The position numbers were made by a program, and so were the translations under genes. Positions 17,573 through 26,192 of a stretch of 64,000 nucleotides of DNA are shown one piece after another. Origin of the DNA: Lentzea waywayandensis (GTDB lineage Bacteria > Actinomycetota > Actinomycetes > Mycobacteriales > Pseudonocardiaceae); the NCBI RefSeq assembly GCF_900115955.1, contig NZ_FOYL01000002.1, positions 372,001 through 436,000 of the forward strand, read 5' to 3'. Below the pieces are notes generated by a model. It was not told where the DNA came from. It did not search any database and worked only from the letters and a program-made list of their open reading frames with translations. The number at the start of each line of letters is the position of its first letter. Position 1 is the first letter of the stretch.

Positions 17573-19270
17573 ATGGGCATTTCGGAACAGCCCGCGCGCC
17601 TGGCGCGACAACGCCGCGTTCGCACCGGGCTGGCGTCGGGTGGCGCCGTCGTCGCACTGGTCACCGCGCTCGCCGCGTGGCCCGGCATCGCCGCGAACGC
17701 CAACGCCGCGGGCACGTACGTCCTGAAGAACGCCGGCAGCGGCCAGTGCCTCGACGCGGGTACGAGCCCGTCGAGCGGAACGCAGCTGCGGCAACAGGCG
17801 TGCGCCGGCCAGGAGTGGGTGCTGACCGAGGTCAGCGGCGGGGTCCGGATCACCGCGGGAGGCCTGTGCGCCGGGGTGCGCGACGCGTCGACCAGCGCGG
17901 GCAAGCCGGTCCAGCTCGAGGCGTGCACCGGCGCGACGAGCCAGGTCTGGGTGTTGACCCCGAACGGCGGCGACCACCGCCTGGTCAACGCCAACGGCGG
18001 CAAGTGCCTGAACGTCAAGGACAACGCCACCACGCCGGGGGCGTTGATACAGACCAACTCCTGCGACAGCGCCGCGACCAAGCAGTGGACGCTCGCACCG
18101 GCCGGCGGCCCGACCAGCACGACCACGTCGACCACCACCACGACCACGGGTCCGACGACAACCACGACGACCGGCACGCCGCCCGTCAACGCGTTGTACG
18201 TGTCGCCGACCGGTCGCGACGGCGCTTCCGGCACGATCTCCGACCCGACCACGCTGACGTCCGCACTCCCCCGCGTTGCCACGGGCGGCACGATCTTCCT
18301 GCGCGGTGGCACGTACGCCTTCTCGCAAACGGTGGCGATCCCGCCCACCAACAACGGCACCGCCGGCGCCCGCAAGAAGCTGACGGCCTACCAGGACGAG
18401 AAGCCGGTGCTGAACTTCTCGGCGCAGGTCGAGGACCCGGCCAACCGCGGCCTGGCCGTGAACGGCTCGTACTGGCACGTGCACGGCATCGTCGTCGAAC
18501 GCGCCGGGGACAACGGCATCTTCGTCGGCGGCAGCAACAACATCTTCGAACGCACGATCACCCGGTTCAACCGCGACACCGGCCTGCAACTCTCCCGGAT
18601 GCTGTCCAGCACCCCGAAGGACCAGTGGCCGGCCAACAACCTGATCCTGAGCGCGGAGTCGCACGACAACGCCGACTCGGACGGCGAGGACGCCGACGGG
18701 TTCGCCGCCAAGCTCACGTCCGGACCCGGCAACGTGTTCCGCTACTCGGTCGCGCACAACAACATCGACGACGGGTGGGACCTCTACACCAAGTCGGACA
18801 CCGGCCCGATCGGCGCCGTCACCATCGAGGACTCGCTGGCGTACAAGAACGGCACCCTGAGCAACGGCGGCCAGGCCGGCAACGGCGACCGCAACGGCTT
18901 CAAGCTGGGCGGCGAGGACATCGGCGTGAACCACACGATCAGCCGCACGATCGCCTACGACAACGGCAAACACGGCTTCACCTACAACCGCAACCTCGGT
19001 TCCATGAGCGTGTCGAGCAACCTGAGCATCGACAACGACGAACGCAACTTCTCCTTCGACGCGGGCAGTTCGGTGTTCCGCACCAACACCTCCTGCCGCG
19101 GCGGCAGCGGGAGCAACGACAAGGTCGTCGGCAACTCCGACTCCTCCAACCAGTTCTGGGCGGGCACCAACGGCTCCCGGTGCTCCGGCTACACCGGAAC
19201 CCTCGGCTGGTCGTTCGCCTCCGACGGCAGGCTCGTCGTCACCCTCGGCGGCAAGACCGTCGCACTCTGA
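17573..19270 (+). CDS. Secreted PL9-type pectate lyase with ricin-type lectin domain
   Basis: A 565-residue secreted protein. A long signal peptide with a basic N-region ends near AANANAAG. A ricin-B/CBM13 beta-trefoil follows (about 48-180; GSGQCLDAGTSPSSGTQLRQQAC and later repeats). A Thr-rich linker (near 183-205) leads to a right-handed beta-helix catalytic domain (ALYVSPTGRDGASGT... to the end). The segment DSDGEDADGFAAKLTSG matches the Asp cluster plus catalytic-type Lys of PL9 lyases such as Pel9A. It would cut polygalacturonate outside the cell while the lectin domain binds sugar polymer. ATG 17573 starts the signal peptide; upstream in-frame codons cover the promoter. Confidence 0.9.
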   Translation: MGISEQPARLARQRRVRTGLASGGAVVALVTALAAWPGIAANANAAGTYVLKNAGSGQCLDAGTSPSSGTQLRQQACAGQEWVLTEVSGGVRITAGGLCAGVRDASTSAGKPVQLEACTGATSQVWVLTPNGGDHRLVNANGGKCLNVKDNATTPGALIQTNSCDSAATKQWTLAPAGGPTSTTTSTTTTTTGPTTTTTTGTPPVNALYVSPTGRDGASGTISDPTTLTSALPRVATGGTIFLRGGTYAFSQTVAIPPTNNGTAGARKKLTAYQDEKPVLNFSAQVEDPANRGLAVNGSYWHVHGIVVERAGDNGIFVGGSNNIFERTITRFNRDTGLQLSRMLSSTPKDQWPANNLILSAESHDNADSDGEDADGFAAKLTSGPGNVFRYSVAHNNIDDGWDLYTKSDTGPIGAVTIEDSLAYKNGTLSNGGQAGNGDRNGFKLGGEDIGVNHTISRTIAYDNGKHGFTYNRNLGSMSVSSNLSIDNDERNFSFDAGSSVFRTNTSCRGGSGSNDKVVGNSDSSNQFWAGTNGSRCSGYTGTLGWSFASDGRLVVTLGGKTVAL

Positions 19271-19286
19271 CCTCCTGGGAGCGAAG

Positions 19287-20459
19287 GTGAAACCGAGTTC
19301 TCTCATCGCCGCGGCGGCGCTGTCCGCCGGCGCCGTGCTCGTGCCATTGCCCGCGAACGCGGCGTCCGCGCTGTACGTGGCGACCACCGGTGACGACGGC
19401 AACGCCGGCACGGTGACCGCGCCGCTGAAGACCGTCCAGAAGGCGGTGGACCTGGCCCGGCCCGGCGACACCATCCACCTCCGCGGCGGCACCTACGCCC
19501 CGGCGTCCAACATCCAGATCCTCAAGAACGGCACGCAAAGCGCTCCGATCACGTTGCGCGCCCACAACAACGAGCGCGTCGTCATCGACGGCGAGAACAT
19601 GCCGCACACACCCGGTCCGGTCGGCTCCTCCATCCCGCGCGCCGAGCGCGGGGCGATCCACATCGAGGGCGACTGGTGGCGGCTCGTCGGCCTCGAGATC
19701 ACCCACGGGCCGTACGGGATCTTCGGTCTGGACGTCAACAACACGGTCTTCGACCGGATCGTCACGCGGGACAACTACGACTCAGGTCTGCACATCGTGC
19801 TGGCGTCGAGCAACAACCAGATCGTCAACCTCGACAGCCACGGCAACCGCGATCCGCGCAAGAACGGCGAGAGCGCGGACGGCCTCGCGATCAAGGAAGG
19901 CTCGGGCACCGGCAACGTGGTGCGGGGCGCGCGGTTGTGGAACAACTCCGACGACGGTCTCGACTTCTGGATGTTCTCCTCGCCGGTCCTGGTGGAGAAC
20001 AGCGTGGCGTGGGGCAACGGCGTCAACCGCTGGAACCTCCCGGACTTCACCGGCGACGGCAACGGCTTCAAGCTGGGCGGCAACGGAGTGGCCGCCGACC
20101 ACACGGTGCGCAACAGCGCTGCGTGGGACAACGCGGTCGGCGGGTTCATCGACAACAACAACCCCGGCCGGCACACGATCGACCGCTGCACCGCGTGGGA
20201 CAACCCCGGCACCGGGTTCAACTTCAGCCGTTCCTCCAGCACGCTGACGAAGAACCTCTCGGTGGCCAACGGCACCGCCGTCTCGCTCGGCTCCCACTCG
20301 TCCGGCAGCGGGAACTCGTGGAACGCCGGTGGCTCCTGGTCCCTGCGGAGCACCGATCCGGGCACCGTCACGGGACCTCGCGACGCGGACGGTTCCCTCC
20401 GGTCGTCCACCTTCCTGCTCCCAGGGAACGGCGCGGACCTCGGCGTGCGCTTTCCCTGA
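19287..20459 (+). CDS. Secreted PL9-type pectate lyase / right-handed beta-helix protein
   Basis: A 390-residue paralogue of the upstream catalytic domain without a lectin module. Signal peptide KPSSLIAAAALSAGAVLVPLPANAA is followed by ALYVATTGDDGNAGT, the beta-helix repeats and NGESADGLAIKEGSGTGN, the counterpart of the PL9 Asp/Lys motif. GNGFKLGGNG also matches the upstream gene. The start GTG 19287 has GGGAGCGAAG just upstream. It lies 16 bp after the first PL9 gene, so they form one operon. One acidic position of the Asp cluster appears replaced (ESADG for EDADG), so activity could differ. A strong hairpin follows the stop. Confidence 0.87.
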   Translation: MKPSSLIAAAALSAGAVLVPLPANAASALYVATTGDDGNAGTVTAPLKTVQKAVDLARPGDTIHLRGGTYAPASNIQILKNGTQSAPITLRAHNNERVVIDGENMPHTPGPVGSSIPRAERGAIHIEGDWWRLVGLEITHGPYGIFGLDVNNTVFDRIVTRDNYDSGLHIVLASSNNQIVNLDSHGNRDPRKNGESADGLAIKEGSGTGNVVRGARLWNNSDDGLDFWMFSSPVLVENSVAWGNGVNRWNLPDFTGDGNGFKLGGNGVAADHTVRNSAAWDNAVGGFIDNNNPGRHTIDRCTAWDNPGTGFNFSRSSSTLTKNLSVANGTAVSLGSHSSGSGNSWNAGGSWSLRSTDPGTVTGPRDADGSLRSSTFLLPGNGADLGVRFP

Positions 20460-20467
20460 CGCGTGAA

Positions 20468-20510
20468 TCGTCGAATTCTCGTCGAATGGTGTTCGACGAG
20501 AATTCGACGA
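20468..20510 (+). terminator. Perfect 19-bp hairpin after the PL9 operon
   Basis: Bases 20468-20486 pair perfectly with 20492-20510 around a 5-base loop (TGGTG). It begins 8 bases after the stop of the second PL9 gene and separates it from the GH43 promoter. It contains a GAATTCTCGTCGAA arm and is AT-richer than other terminators here. Transcription end is the simplest reading; a large regulatory palindrome is possible. Confidence 0.7.
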
Positions 20511-20528
20511 AAGCCGCCGGACCTCGTT

Positions 20529-20607
20529 GTTATCGCTAACTCGAAGTCGACATCGGCAGGCATCATTGCCAGGAACAGCAGCCTTGCCACATAGTGTTAA
20601 CGCTCAC
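20529..20607 (+). promoter_or_regulatory. Promoter and LacI-type operator candidates of the GH43 operon
   Basis: GTTATCGCTAAC (20529-20540) and GTGTTAACGCTCAC (20594-20607) are imperfect palindromes of the LacI-family operator type. Between them TTGCCA (20566-20571) and CATAGT (20590-20595) form a plausible promoter with an 18-bp spacer, placing the second operator over the start site. Regulation by an arabinose- or pectin-responsive LacI repressor encoded elsewhere is inferred. Confidence 0.5.
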
Positions 20608-20643
20608 TGTCCGGAGCCTCTCAATGGTGCAAGGAGCCGGTCC

Positions 20644-22014
20644 ATGCGTTCTTCCCTGCCGCGCGCCGTCCGCTCGTTCCGAAGGCGCGTGCTGATCGCC
20701 GTCACGGCCGCGTTCGCCGCCGGGGCGGGTCTCGTCGCCGCCGGTCCGGTGGCGACGGCCGCCGGCCCTGTGCCGCACTACCTGATGACCGCGTTCACGA
20801 ACAGCAGCGAGTCGAACATGTACGTCTTCGACTCGGCGAACGCGACCGGCTTCACCCAGGTGAGAGCCAACGCCTACACGCCGCCCTCGGGACTGATCCG
20901 GGATCCCAGCGTCCTGCGGCACAACGACGGCTACTACTACATCGTCTACACGACGAACTGGACGGGCGACACCATCGGCTTCGCCCGCAGCGCGGACTAC
21001 GTGAACTGGACGTTCCTGCGCAACGTCCGGGTAGGACTGAACGGGGCCACCGGCAGCACGTGGGCGCCGGAGTGGTTCAAGGACACCGATGGCAGCGTGC
21101 ACGTGGTCTTCTCCGCGTCCACGACCGGAACGGCGGGACAGTTCCGCCCGTACCGGATCACCGCGACGAACGCGGACCTCTCGGCGTGGAGCAGCCCGGT
21201 CGTGCTGGGCATCCCGGCCAACTTCATCGACAGCTTCCTGGTCAAGGTCGGCGGGACGTACCACAACTTCCTCAAGAACGAGACCACGAAGTACATCGAG
21301 CACGCCACCGCCACGTCGCTGAACGGGCCGTGGACGTTCGTCGGCACGGGCAACTGGGCGGGCTGGGGCTCCGGGCTCGAAGGGCCCGCGCTCGTGCGGC
21401 TGCCCGACGGCCGCTGGCGGATCTACTTCGACCAGTACGGCCAGCGGCGGTACTTCTACGCCGACAGCGCGAATCTCACCGGCTTCGGTGCCAAGATCGA
21501 GCTGGCCGGACTGTCCGGCGTCGCACGGCACTTCACCGTGCTGCGGGAGGATTCCGGCGACGGCACGACGGTCGCCACCGGCAACCGGTCGCTGCGCTCG
21601 GCCAACCTCCCCGACCGGTACGTCCGCCACCGCGACAACCTCGGCTACGTCGAGCCGGTGAGCTCGTCCAGCGCCCTGTCGGTGCGCCGCGACGCGACGT
21701 TCACCGTCGTGGCCGGTCTGGCCAACGCGGGCTGCTACTCGCTGCGCTCGGTGAACTTCCCGGACCGCTACCTGCGGCACTACGACTTCCGCGTCCGGCT
21801 GGACACCAACAGCGGTGACGCGGTGTTCGCCCGCGACGCCACCTTCTGCGGCCGGGCCGGTCTCGCGGGCGGCGGGAGCACGTCGTTCGAGTCCTACTCG
21901 CACCCCGGCCGGTACCTGCGCCACCTCAACTACGAGCTGCGGGTCGACTGGCGCACCTCCGACTCGGCGTTCGCCGGTGACGCGTCCTTCACCGTCGCCG
22001 CGCCACTGGCCTGA
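20644..22014 (+). CDS. Secreted GH43 family glycosidase with AbfB (CBM42) domain
   Basis: A 456-residue secreted enzyme, probably an alpha-L-arabinofuranosidase or related exo-enzyme on pectic arabinan or arabinoxylan. The signal peptide holds RSFRRR and a hydrophobic stretch ending at PVATAAG. The five-bladed propeller (about 45-310) shows the expected acids: Asp in GLIRDPSVLRHNDG, Asp in NFIDSFLVKVGG and Glu in GLEGPALVRLPDG. A C-terminal AbfB beta-trefoil (about 320-456) has three repeats of the SLRSxNxPDRYxRHxD type. It is first in a four-gene GH43 operon, with gaps of 7-11 bp between genes. Confidence 0.88.
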   Translation: MRSSLPRAVRSFRRRVLIAVTAAFAAGAGLVAAGPVATAAGPVPHYLMTAFTNSSESNMYVFDSANATGFTQVRANAYTPPSGLIRDPSVLRHNDGYYYIVYTTNWTGDTIGFARSADYVNWTFLRNVRVGLNGATGSTWAPEWFKDTDGSVHVVFSASTTGTAGQFRPYRITATNADLSAWSSPVVLGIPANFIDSFLVKVGGTYHNFLKNETTKYIEHATATSLNGPWTFVGTGNWAGWGSGLEGPALVRLPDGRWRIYFDQYGQRRYFYADSANLTGFGAKIELAGLSGVARHFTVLREDSGDGTTVATGNRSLRSANLPDRYVRHRDNLGYVEPVSSSSALSVRRDATFTVVAGLANAGCYSLRSVNFPDRYLRHYDFRVRLDTNSGDAVFARDATFCGRAGLAGGGSTSFESYSHPGRYLRHLNYELRVDWRTSDSAFAGDASFTVAAPLA

Positions 22015-22025
22015 AAGGACAGTCG

Positions 22026-23465
22026 ATGAAGACCGTTCTCCTCCGCCTGGCCATACTGGTGCTCGCCGCGGTCACGTGCGTGGCCGGGATGCCCGTGCCG
22101 CAGGCGGGTGCGGCGCCCGCGGTGCGCTACACCAACCCGATCGCGGAACGGCGTGCCGATCCGCACGTCTTCAAGCACACCGACGGCTTCTACTACTTCA
22201 CCGCGACCGTTCCGGAGTACGACCGGATCGTCCTGCGCCGCGCGACCACGATCCAGGGGCTCGCTTCGGCACCGGAGACGGTGATCTGGCGCAAGCACTC
22301 CAGCGGCGAGATGGCCGCCCACATCTGGGCGCCGGAGATCCACTTCGTCAACGGGAAGTGGTACGTCTACTTCGCGGCGGGCCGCAGTGACGACATCTGG
22401 CGCATCCGGATGTACGTGCTGGAGAGCTCGAGCGCGAACCCGCTGACCGGAGCGTGGACCGAGCGCGGCCGCATCACGACCCCGTGGGACACCTTCTCCC
22501 TGGACGCCTCGACGTTCGTGCACAACGGCGTGCGCTACCTCACCTGGGCGCAGCAGGAGCCGGGGATCGCCACGAACTCCAACGTCTACTTGGCCCGCGT
22601 GGGCGCGAACCCGTGGACGATCACCGGCACGGTGACGCGGCTGACGGTGCCGACGCTCGCCTGGGAGACCCGCGGGTTCAAGGTCGCGGAGGGGCCGGCG
22701 GTCTTGCAGCGCAACGGAAAGGTCTTCCTGACCTACTCGGCCAGCGCCACCGACGCGAACTACTGCCTCGGCCTGCTGACCGCGTCGGCGTCCGCGGACC
22801 TGCTCAACCCGGCGTCGTGGACCAAGAGCCCCAACCCGGTGTTCACCAGCAACGACGCGACCGGTCAGTACGGGCCCGGCCACAACTCGTTCACGGTGTC
22901 CGAGGACGGCAGCAGCGACGTCATGGTCTACCACGACCGCAACTACCGCGACATCAACGGCGACCCGCTCAACGACCCGAACCGCCGCACGCGCGTGCAG
23001 AAGGTCTACTACAAGGCCGACGGCACACCGGATTTCGGCATCCCGGTCGCCGACGGACCGACGCCGGTCAGGCTCAGGTCCTATGCCGCCGCTGACCGCT
23101 TCGTGCGGCACTGGGAGTACCGCGCACGCCTGGAAGCAGGCGTGGCCCCGTTGGCCGACTCGCAGTTCAGACTCGTCACGGGACTGGCCGGCTCCGGCGC
23201 GGTGTCGCTCGAGTCGACCAACTTCCCCGGCTACTACCTGCGGCACCGCAACAACGAACTGTGGGTGGAGCGAAGCGACGGCAGCACCCTGTTCCGCAAC
23301 GACGCCAGCTTCACACAACGCGCGGGGCTCGCCGCGAGCTCGGCCGTCTCGTTCGAGTCGGTGAACTTCCCCGGCCGCCACATCCGCGTCAGCAACGGAC
23401 TGCTCTACCTGCAGGCGGTCAGTGACGCGCAGGGACGGGCGGACGCGACGTTCGTGTTGGAGTGA
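22026..23465 (+). CDS. Secreted GH43 alpha-L-arabinofuranosidase-type enzyme with AbfB domain
   Basis: A 479-residue secreted enzyme. The signal peptide ends near VPQAGAAP. The propeller begins with the base motif ERRADPHVFKHTDGFYYFTATVPEYDRI, then MAAHIWAPEIHFVNGKWYVYFAAG, FSLDASTFVHNG and the acid motif VAEGPAVLQRNGK. This order is typical of exo-1,5-arabinofuranosidases such as the streptomycete Araf43A group (GH43 with CBM42). The C-terminal AbfB domain (about 345-479) has repeats RFVRHWEY, YYLRHRNNELWV and RHIRVSNGLLYL. It follows the previous gene by 11 bp with an AAAGGA ribosome site. Confidence 0.9.
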   Translation: MKTVLLRLAILVLAAVTCVAGMPVPQAGAAPAVRYTNPIAERRADPHVFKHTDGFYYFTATVPEYDRIVLRRATTIQGLASAPETVIWRKHSSGEMAAHIWAPEIHFVNGKWYVYFAAGRSDDIWRIRMYVLESSSANPLTGAWTERGRITTPWDTFSLDASTFVHNGVRYLTWAQQEPGIATNSNVYLARVGANPWTITGTVTRLTVPTLAWETRGFKVAEGPAVLQRNGKVFLTYSASATDANYCLGLLTASASADLLNPASWTKSPNPVFTSNDATGQYGPGHNSFTVSEDGSSDVMVYHDRNYRDINGDPLNDPNRRTRVQKVYYKADGTPDFGIPVADGPTPVRLRSYAAADRFVRHWEYRARLEAGVAPLADSQFRLVTGLAGSGAVSLESTNFPGYYLRHRNNELWVERSDGSTLFRNDASFTQRAGLAASSAVSFESVNFPGRHIRVSNGLLYLQAVSDAQGRADATFVLE

Positions 23466-23472
23466 CGGGAGA

Positions 23473-24423
23473 ATGAAGAAGATCGCGCTGCTCGTGGCGG
23501 TGGTCCTGGCCACCACCGTCACAACCGCACCGCACGCGTCGGCCTATCCCCTGCCGGGCCGAGTCACCGGTGACGTCGCCGTGCACGATCCGACCGTGGT
23601 CAAGCGCCCCAACGGGAGCTACCTGGTGGCGCACACCGGCGCGAACATCGCGCTGAAGACCTCCACCGACCGGATCGCGTTCCGCAACGCGGGTTCGGTG
23701 TTCCCCGGCGGCGCGTCGTGGACCACGCCCTACACCGGTGGCGGCAACAACCTCTGGGCACCCGATCTGTCCTATCGCGACGGACGATACTGGCTGTACT
23801 ACTCGGCTTCGACGTTCGGTTCGAACCGGTCGGCGATCTTCCTCGCCACCAGTCCCAGCGGTGACTCCGGCACGTGGACCCACCGCGGCCTGGTCGTCGA
23901 GACCCGGACGTCGGACAACTTCAACGCCATCGACCCCGACCTCGTCGTGGACGGCCAGGGCCGCTGGTGGCTGAGCTTCGGCTCGTTCTGGTCCGGCATC
24001 AAGATGGTCGCGCTCACCCCGTCCACCGGCCTGCGGTCCGACTCGGTCGTCCGCTCCATCGCGGGCAGGAACGGAGGGGCGATCGAGGCGCCGAACATCG
24101 TCGAACGCAGCGCCTACTACTACCTCTTCGTGTCGTTCGACCTGTGCTGCCGGGGCGCTTCCAGCACGTACCGGGTGATGGTCGGCCGTTCCACGAGCGT
24201 CACCGGCCCGTACGTCGCCCGCGACGGCACCGCCCTGAACTCCGGTGGCGGCACGGAGATCCTGGCCGGTCAGGGCAGCGTCCACGGGCCGGGGCACCAG
24301 GACGTTCTCGCTGACGCCGGCGGCGACGTCCTCGTCTACCACTACTACACCGACACCGGTGCGTCGCGGCTCGGCATCAACCTGCTGGCCTACGACTCGG
24401 CGGGCTGGCCGGTCCTGCGCTAG
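23473..24423 (+). CDS. Secreted GH43 arabinan endo-1,5-alpha-L-arabinosidase
   Basis: A 316-residue single-domain enzyme. A signal peptide (KKIALLVAVVLATTVTTAPHASA) precedes the propeller. Catalytic motifs are VAVHDPTVVKRPNGSYLVAHTG (base Asp), FNAIDPDLVVDGQGRWWLSFGSFWSGI (second Asp) and NGGAIEAPNIVERSAYYYLFVSF (acid Glu), in the order and spacing of endo-arabinanases. NNLWAPDLSYRDGRYWLYYS is also family typical. The product would be short arabinan oligomers, which the two neighbouring arabinofuranosidase-type enzymes can finish. The ATG lies 7 bp after the previous stop, with GGGAG before it. Confidence 0.9.
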   Translation: MKKIALLVAVVLATTVTTAPHASAYPLPGRVTGDVAVHDPTVVKRPNGSYLVAHTGANIALKTSTDRIAFRNAGSVFPGGASWTTPYTGGGNNLWAPDLSYRDGRYWLYYSASTFGSNRSAIFLATSPSGDSGTWTHRGLVVETRTSDNFNAIDPDLVVDGQGRWWLSFGSFWSGIKMVALTPSTGLRSDSVVRSIAGRNGGAIEAPNIVERSAYYYLFVSFDLCCRGASSTYRVMVGRSTSVTGPYVARDGTALNSGGGTEILAGQGSVHGPGHQDVLADAGGDVLVYHYYTDTGASRLGINLLAYDSAGWPVLR

Positions 24424-24433
24424 GGAGAAGACC

Positions 24434-25909
24434 TTGACCTCGATCACCAGCCGATGGCGCACCACCACCGTCCTGGCCGCCACGGTCACCCTGCTGGGAG
24501 GCATCACCAGCGCCGTGCCGACGGTGGCTGGCGCCGCGGTCGTGGACACCAGCGCGTCGTACGCGTTGGTCAACCGCAACAGCGGCAAGGCGTTGGACGT
24601 CTACGAACTGTCCACTGCGGACGGTGCCAGGATCTCGCAGTACGCGCGCAACGACGGCGCCTGGCAGCGGTGGCAGTTCGTCGACTCCGGCGGCGGCTAC
24701 TACCGGGTGAGGTCCCGGCACAGCGGCAAGGTGCTGGACTTCCCGTCGACCGCGGACCGGGCCGGGCTCGTGCAGACGACGGACGCCGGCCGCACCGGCC
24801 AGCAGTTCCGGCTGGCCGACTCGCCGGACGGGCACGTCCGGCTGATCAGCCGTGCGAGCGGCAAGGCGGTCGACGTCCTCGACTTCTCCGCGGCCAACGG
24901 CGCGCAGGTGATCCAGTGGCCCGACACCGGCGGCACGAACCAGCAGTGGCAGCTGGTGAAGATCGGTGCCCCCGGCAACGTCACCAACCCGATCAAGGGC
25001 AGCGGCCCCGACCCGTGGCTGCGGTTCCACAACGGCTACTACTACCTGGCCACCACGACGTGGAACTCCACGATCACCATGCGCCGCTCCCGCACGCTGG
25101 CGGGCCTGTCGAGCGCGGCGGACACCGTGGTGTTCACCCTGTCCGGCCGGCCCAGCGGGTGCTGCAACATGTGGGCACCGGAGTTCCACCTGCTGGGCGG
25201 CCGGTGGTACCTGTACTACGTGGCCGGGCAGAACGTGCCCGACTACAACCCCACCCAACGTCTGCACGTGCTGGAGAGCGCGGGCACCGACCCGATGGGC
25301 CCGTACACGTTCAAGGCGGACCTGGGCAGCACCTGGGAGCTCGACCCGAGCATCCTGGAGCACAACGGGAAGCTGTACCTGATGGGCAGCGCGATGGACG
25401 GCACGCAGAGCCTGACCATCACCCCGCTGTCCAACCCGTACACCATCAGCGGCGCGCGGCGCACCATCTCGCAGCCCACCCTGGCGTGGGAGCGGCAGAC
25501 CGCGCCGGTCAACGAGGGCGCGGAACCGTTGTACCGCAACGGCCGCACCATGATCGTGTACTCGGCCAGCGCCTGCTGGGGTCCCGACTACAAGCTCGGC
25601 CTGCTCACCCTCACCGGGTCCGACCCGCTCAACCGCGCACACTGGACGAAGTCGCCCAACCCGGTGTTCCAGCGCAACGACGACCACGGGGTGTTCGGTC
25701 CGGGCCACAACGGGTTCTTCAAGTCCCCCGACGGCACCGAGGACTGGATCGTCTACCACGGCAACACCAGCGCCTCGGCCGGCTGCGGGATGGAACGGTC
25801 CACCCGCGCGCAGAAGTTCACCTGGAACGCCGACGGCACCCCGAACTTCGGCGCCCCCGTCCCGCTCGGCGCGCAGCTCCCCGCGCCGTCGGGTGAGCCG
25901 GCCGGATGA
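24434..25909 (+). CDS. Secreted GH43 enzyme with N-terminal ricin-type lectin domain
   Basis: A 491-residue secreted enzyme. A signal peptide is followed by a ricin/CBM13 trefoil (about 35-175; NRNSGKALDVYELSTADGARI, SRHSGKVLDFPSTADRAG, SRASGKAVDVLDFSAANGAQV). The GH43 propeller shows GSGPDPWLRFHNGYYYLATT, NMWAPEFHLLGGRWYLYYVAG, WELDPSILEHNGKLYLMGS and the acid motif VNEGAEPLYRNGR. The start is TTG 24434 with GGGAG at 24423-24427; no in-frame ATG or GTG sits closer to the signal peptide. It ends the GH43 operon, which is closed by a strong hairpin. Confidence 0.88.
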   Translation: MTSITSRWRTTTVLAATVTLLGGITSAVPTVAGAAVVDTSASYALVNRNSGKALDVYELSTADGARISQYARNDGAWQRWQFVDSGGGYYRVRSRHSGKVLDFPSTADRAGLVQTTDAGRTGQQFRLADSPDGHVRLISRASGKAVDVLDFSAANGAQVIQWPDTGGTNQQWQLVKIGAPGNVTNPIKGSGPDPWLRFHNGYYYLATTTWNSTITMRRSRTLAGLSSAADTVVFTLSGRPSGCCNMWAPEFHLLGGRWYLYYVAGQNVPDYNPTQRLHVLESAGTDPMGPYTFKADLGSTWELDPSILEHNGKLYLMGSAMDGTQSLTITPLSNPYTISGARRTISQPTLAWERQTAPVNEGAEPLYRNGRTMIVYSASACWGPDYKLGLLTLTGSDPLNRAHWTKSPNPVFQRNDDHGVFGPGHNGFFKSPDGTEDWIVYHGNTSASAGCGMERSTRAQKFTWNADGTPNFGAPVPLGAQLPAPSGEPAG

Positions 25910-25926
25910 CCCGACCGTCCTGATCC

Positions 25927-25961
25927 CGCTGTGAGCCAGGAAGGCCGCCTGGCTCACAGCG
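25927..25961 (+). terminator. Hairpin terminator of the GH43 operon
   Basis: A perfect 14-bp stem (25927-25940 with 25948-25961) around a 7-base loop, 17 bases after the last GH43 stop. It is the only strong signal in the 280 bp before the ATP-grasp gene. Confidence 0.8.
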
Positions 25962-26192
25962 CCCGGCACGGCTCCCGCCGTGCCGCCCGTCACCGTGCCG
26001 TCGGCATCGCCCCCAACCTCGCAAAACGTGAGAGAGTGGACATCTCCGCCCGCCCAGGGCTCACCCCCGGTGGCGCGCCTTCACCCCGGAGCGGACGCCG
26101 CCTCATCCAGGCGCGTTTCACCGCTCCCGGTCGTTTCGCACCACTCCACGCCCAGGACCGGGCACAAGAACACCCCACGAGGGAGATCTCCC

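Noticed and set aside
18115-18185. ACC/ACG-rich microsatellite-like tract
   Set aside because: It encodes the Thr-rich linker between the lectin and lyase domains, a normal feature of secreted enzymes.
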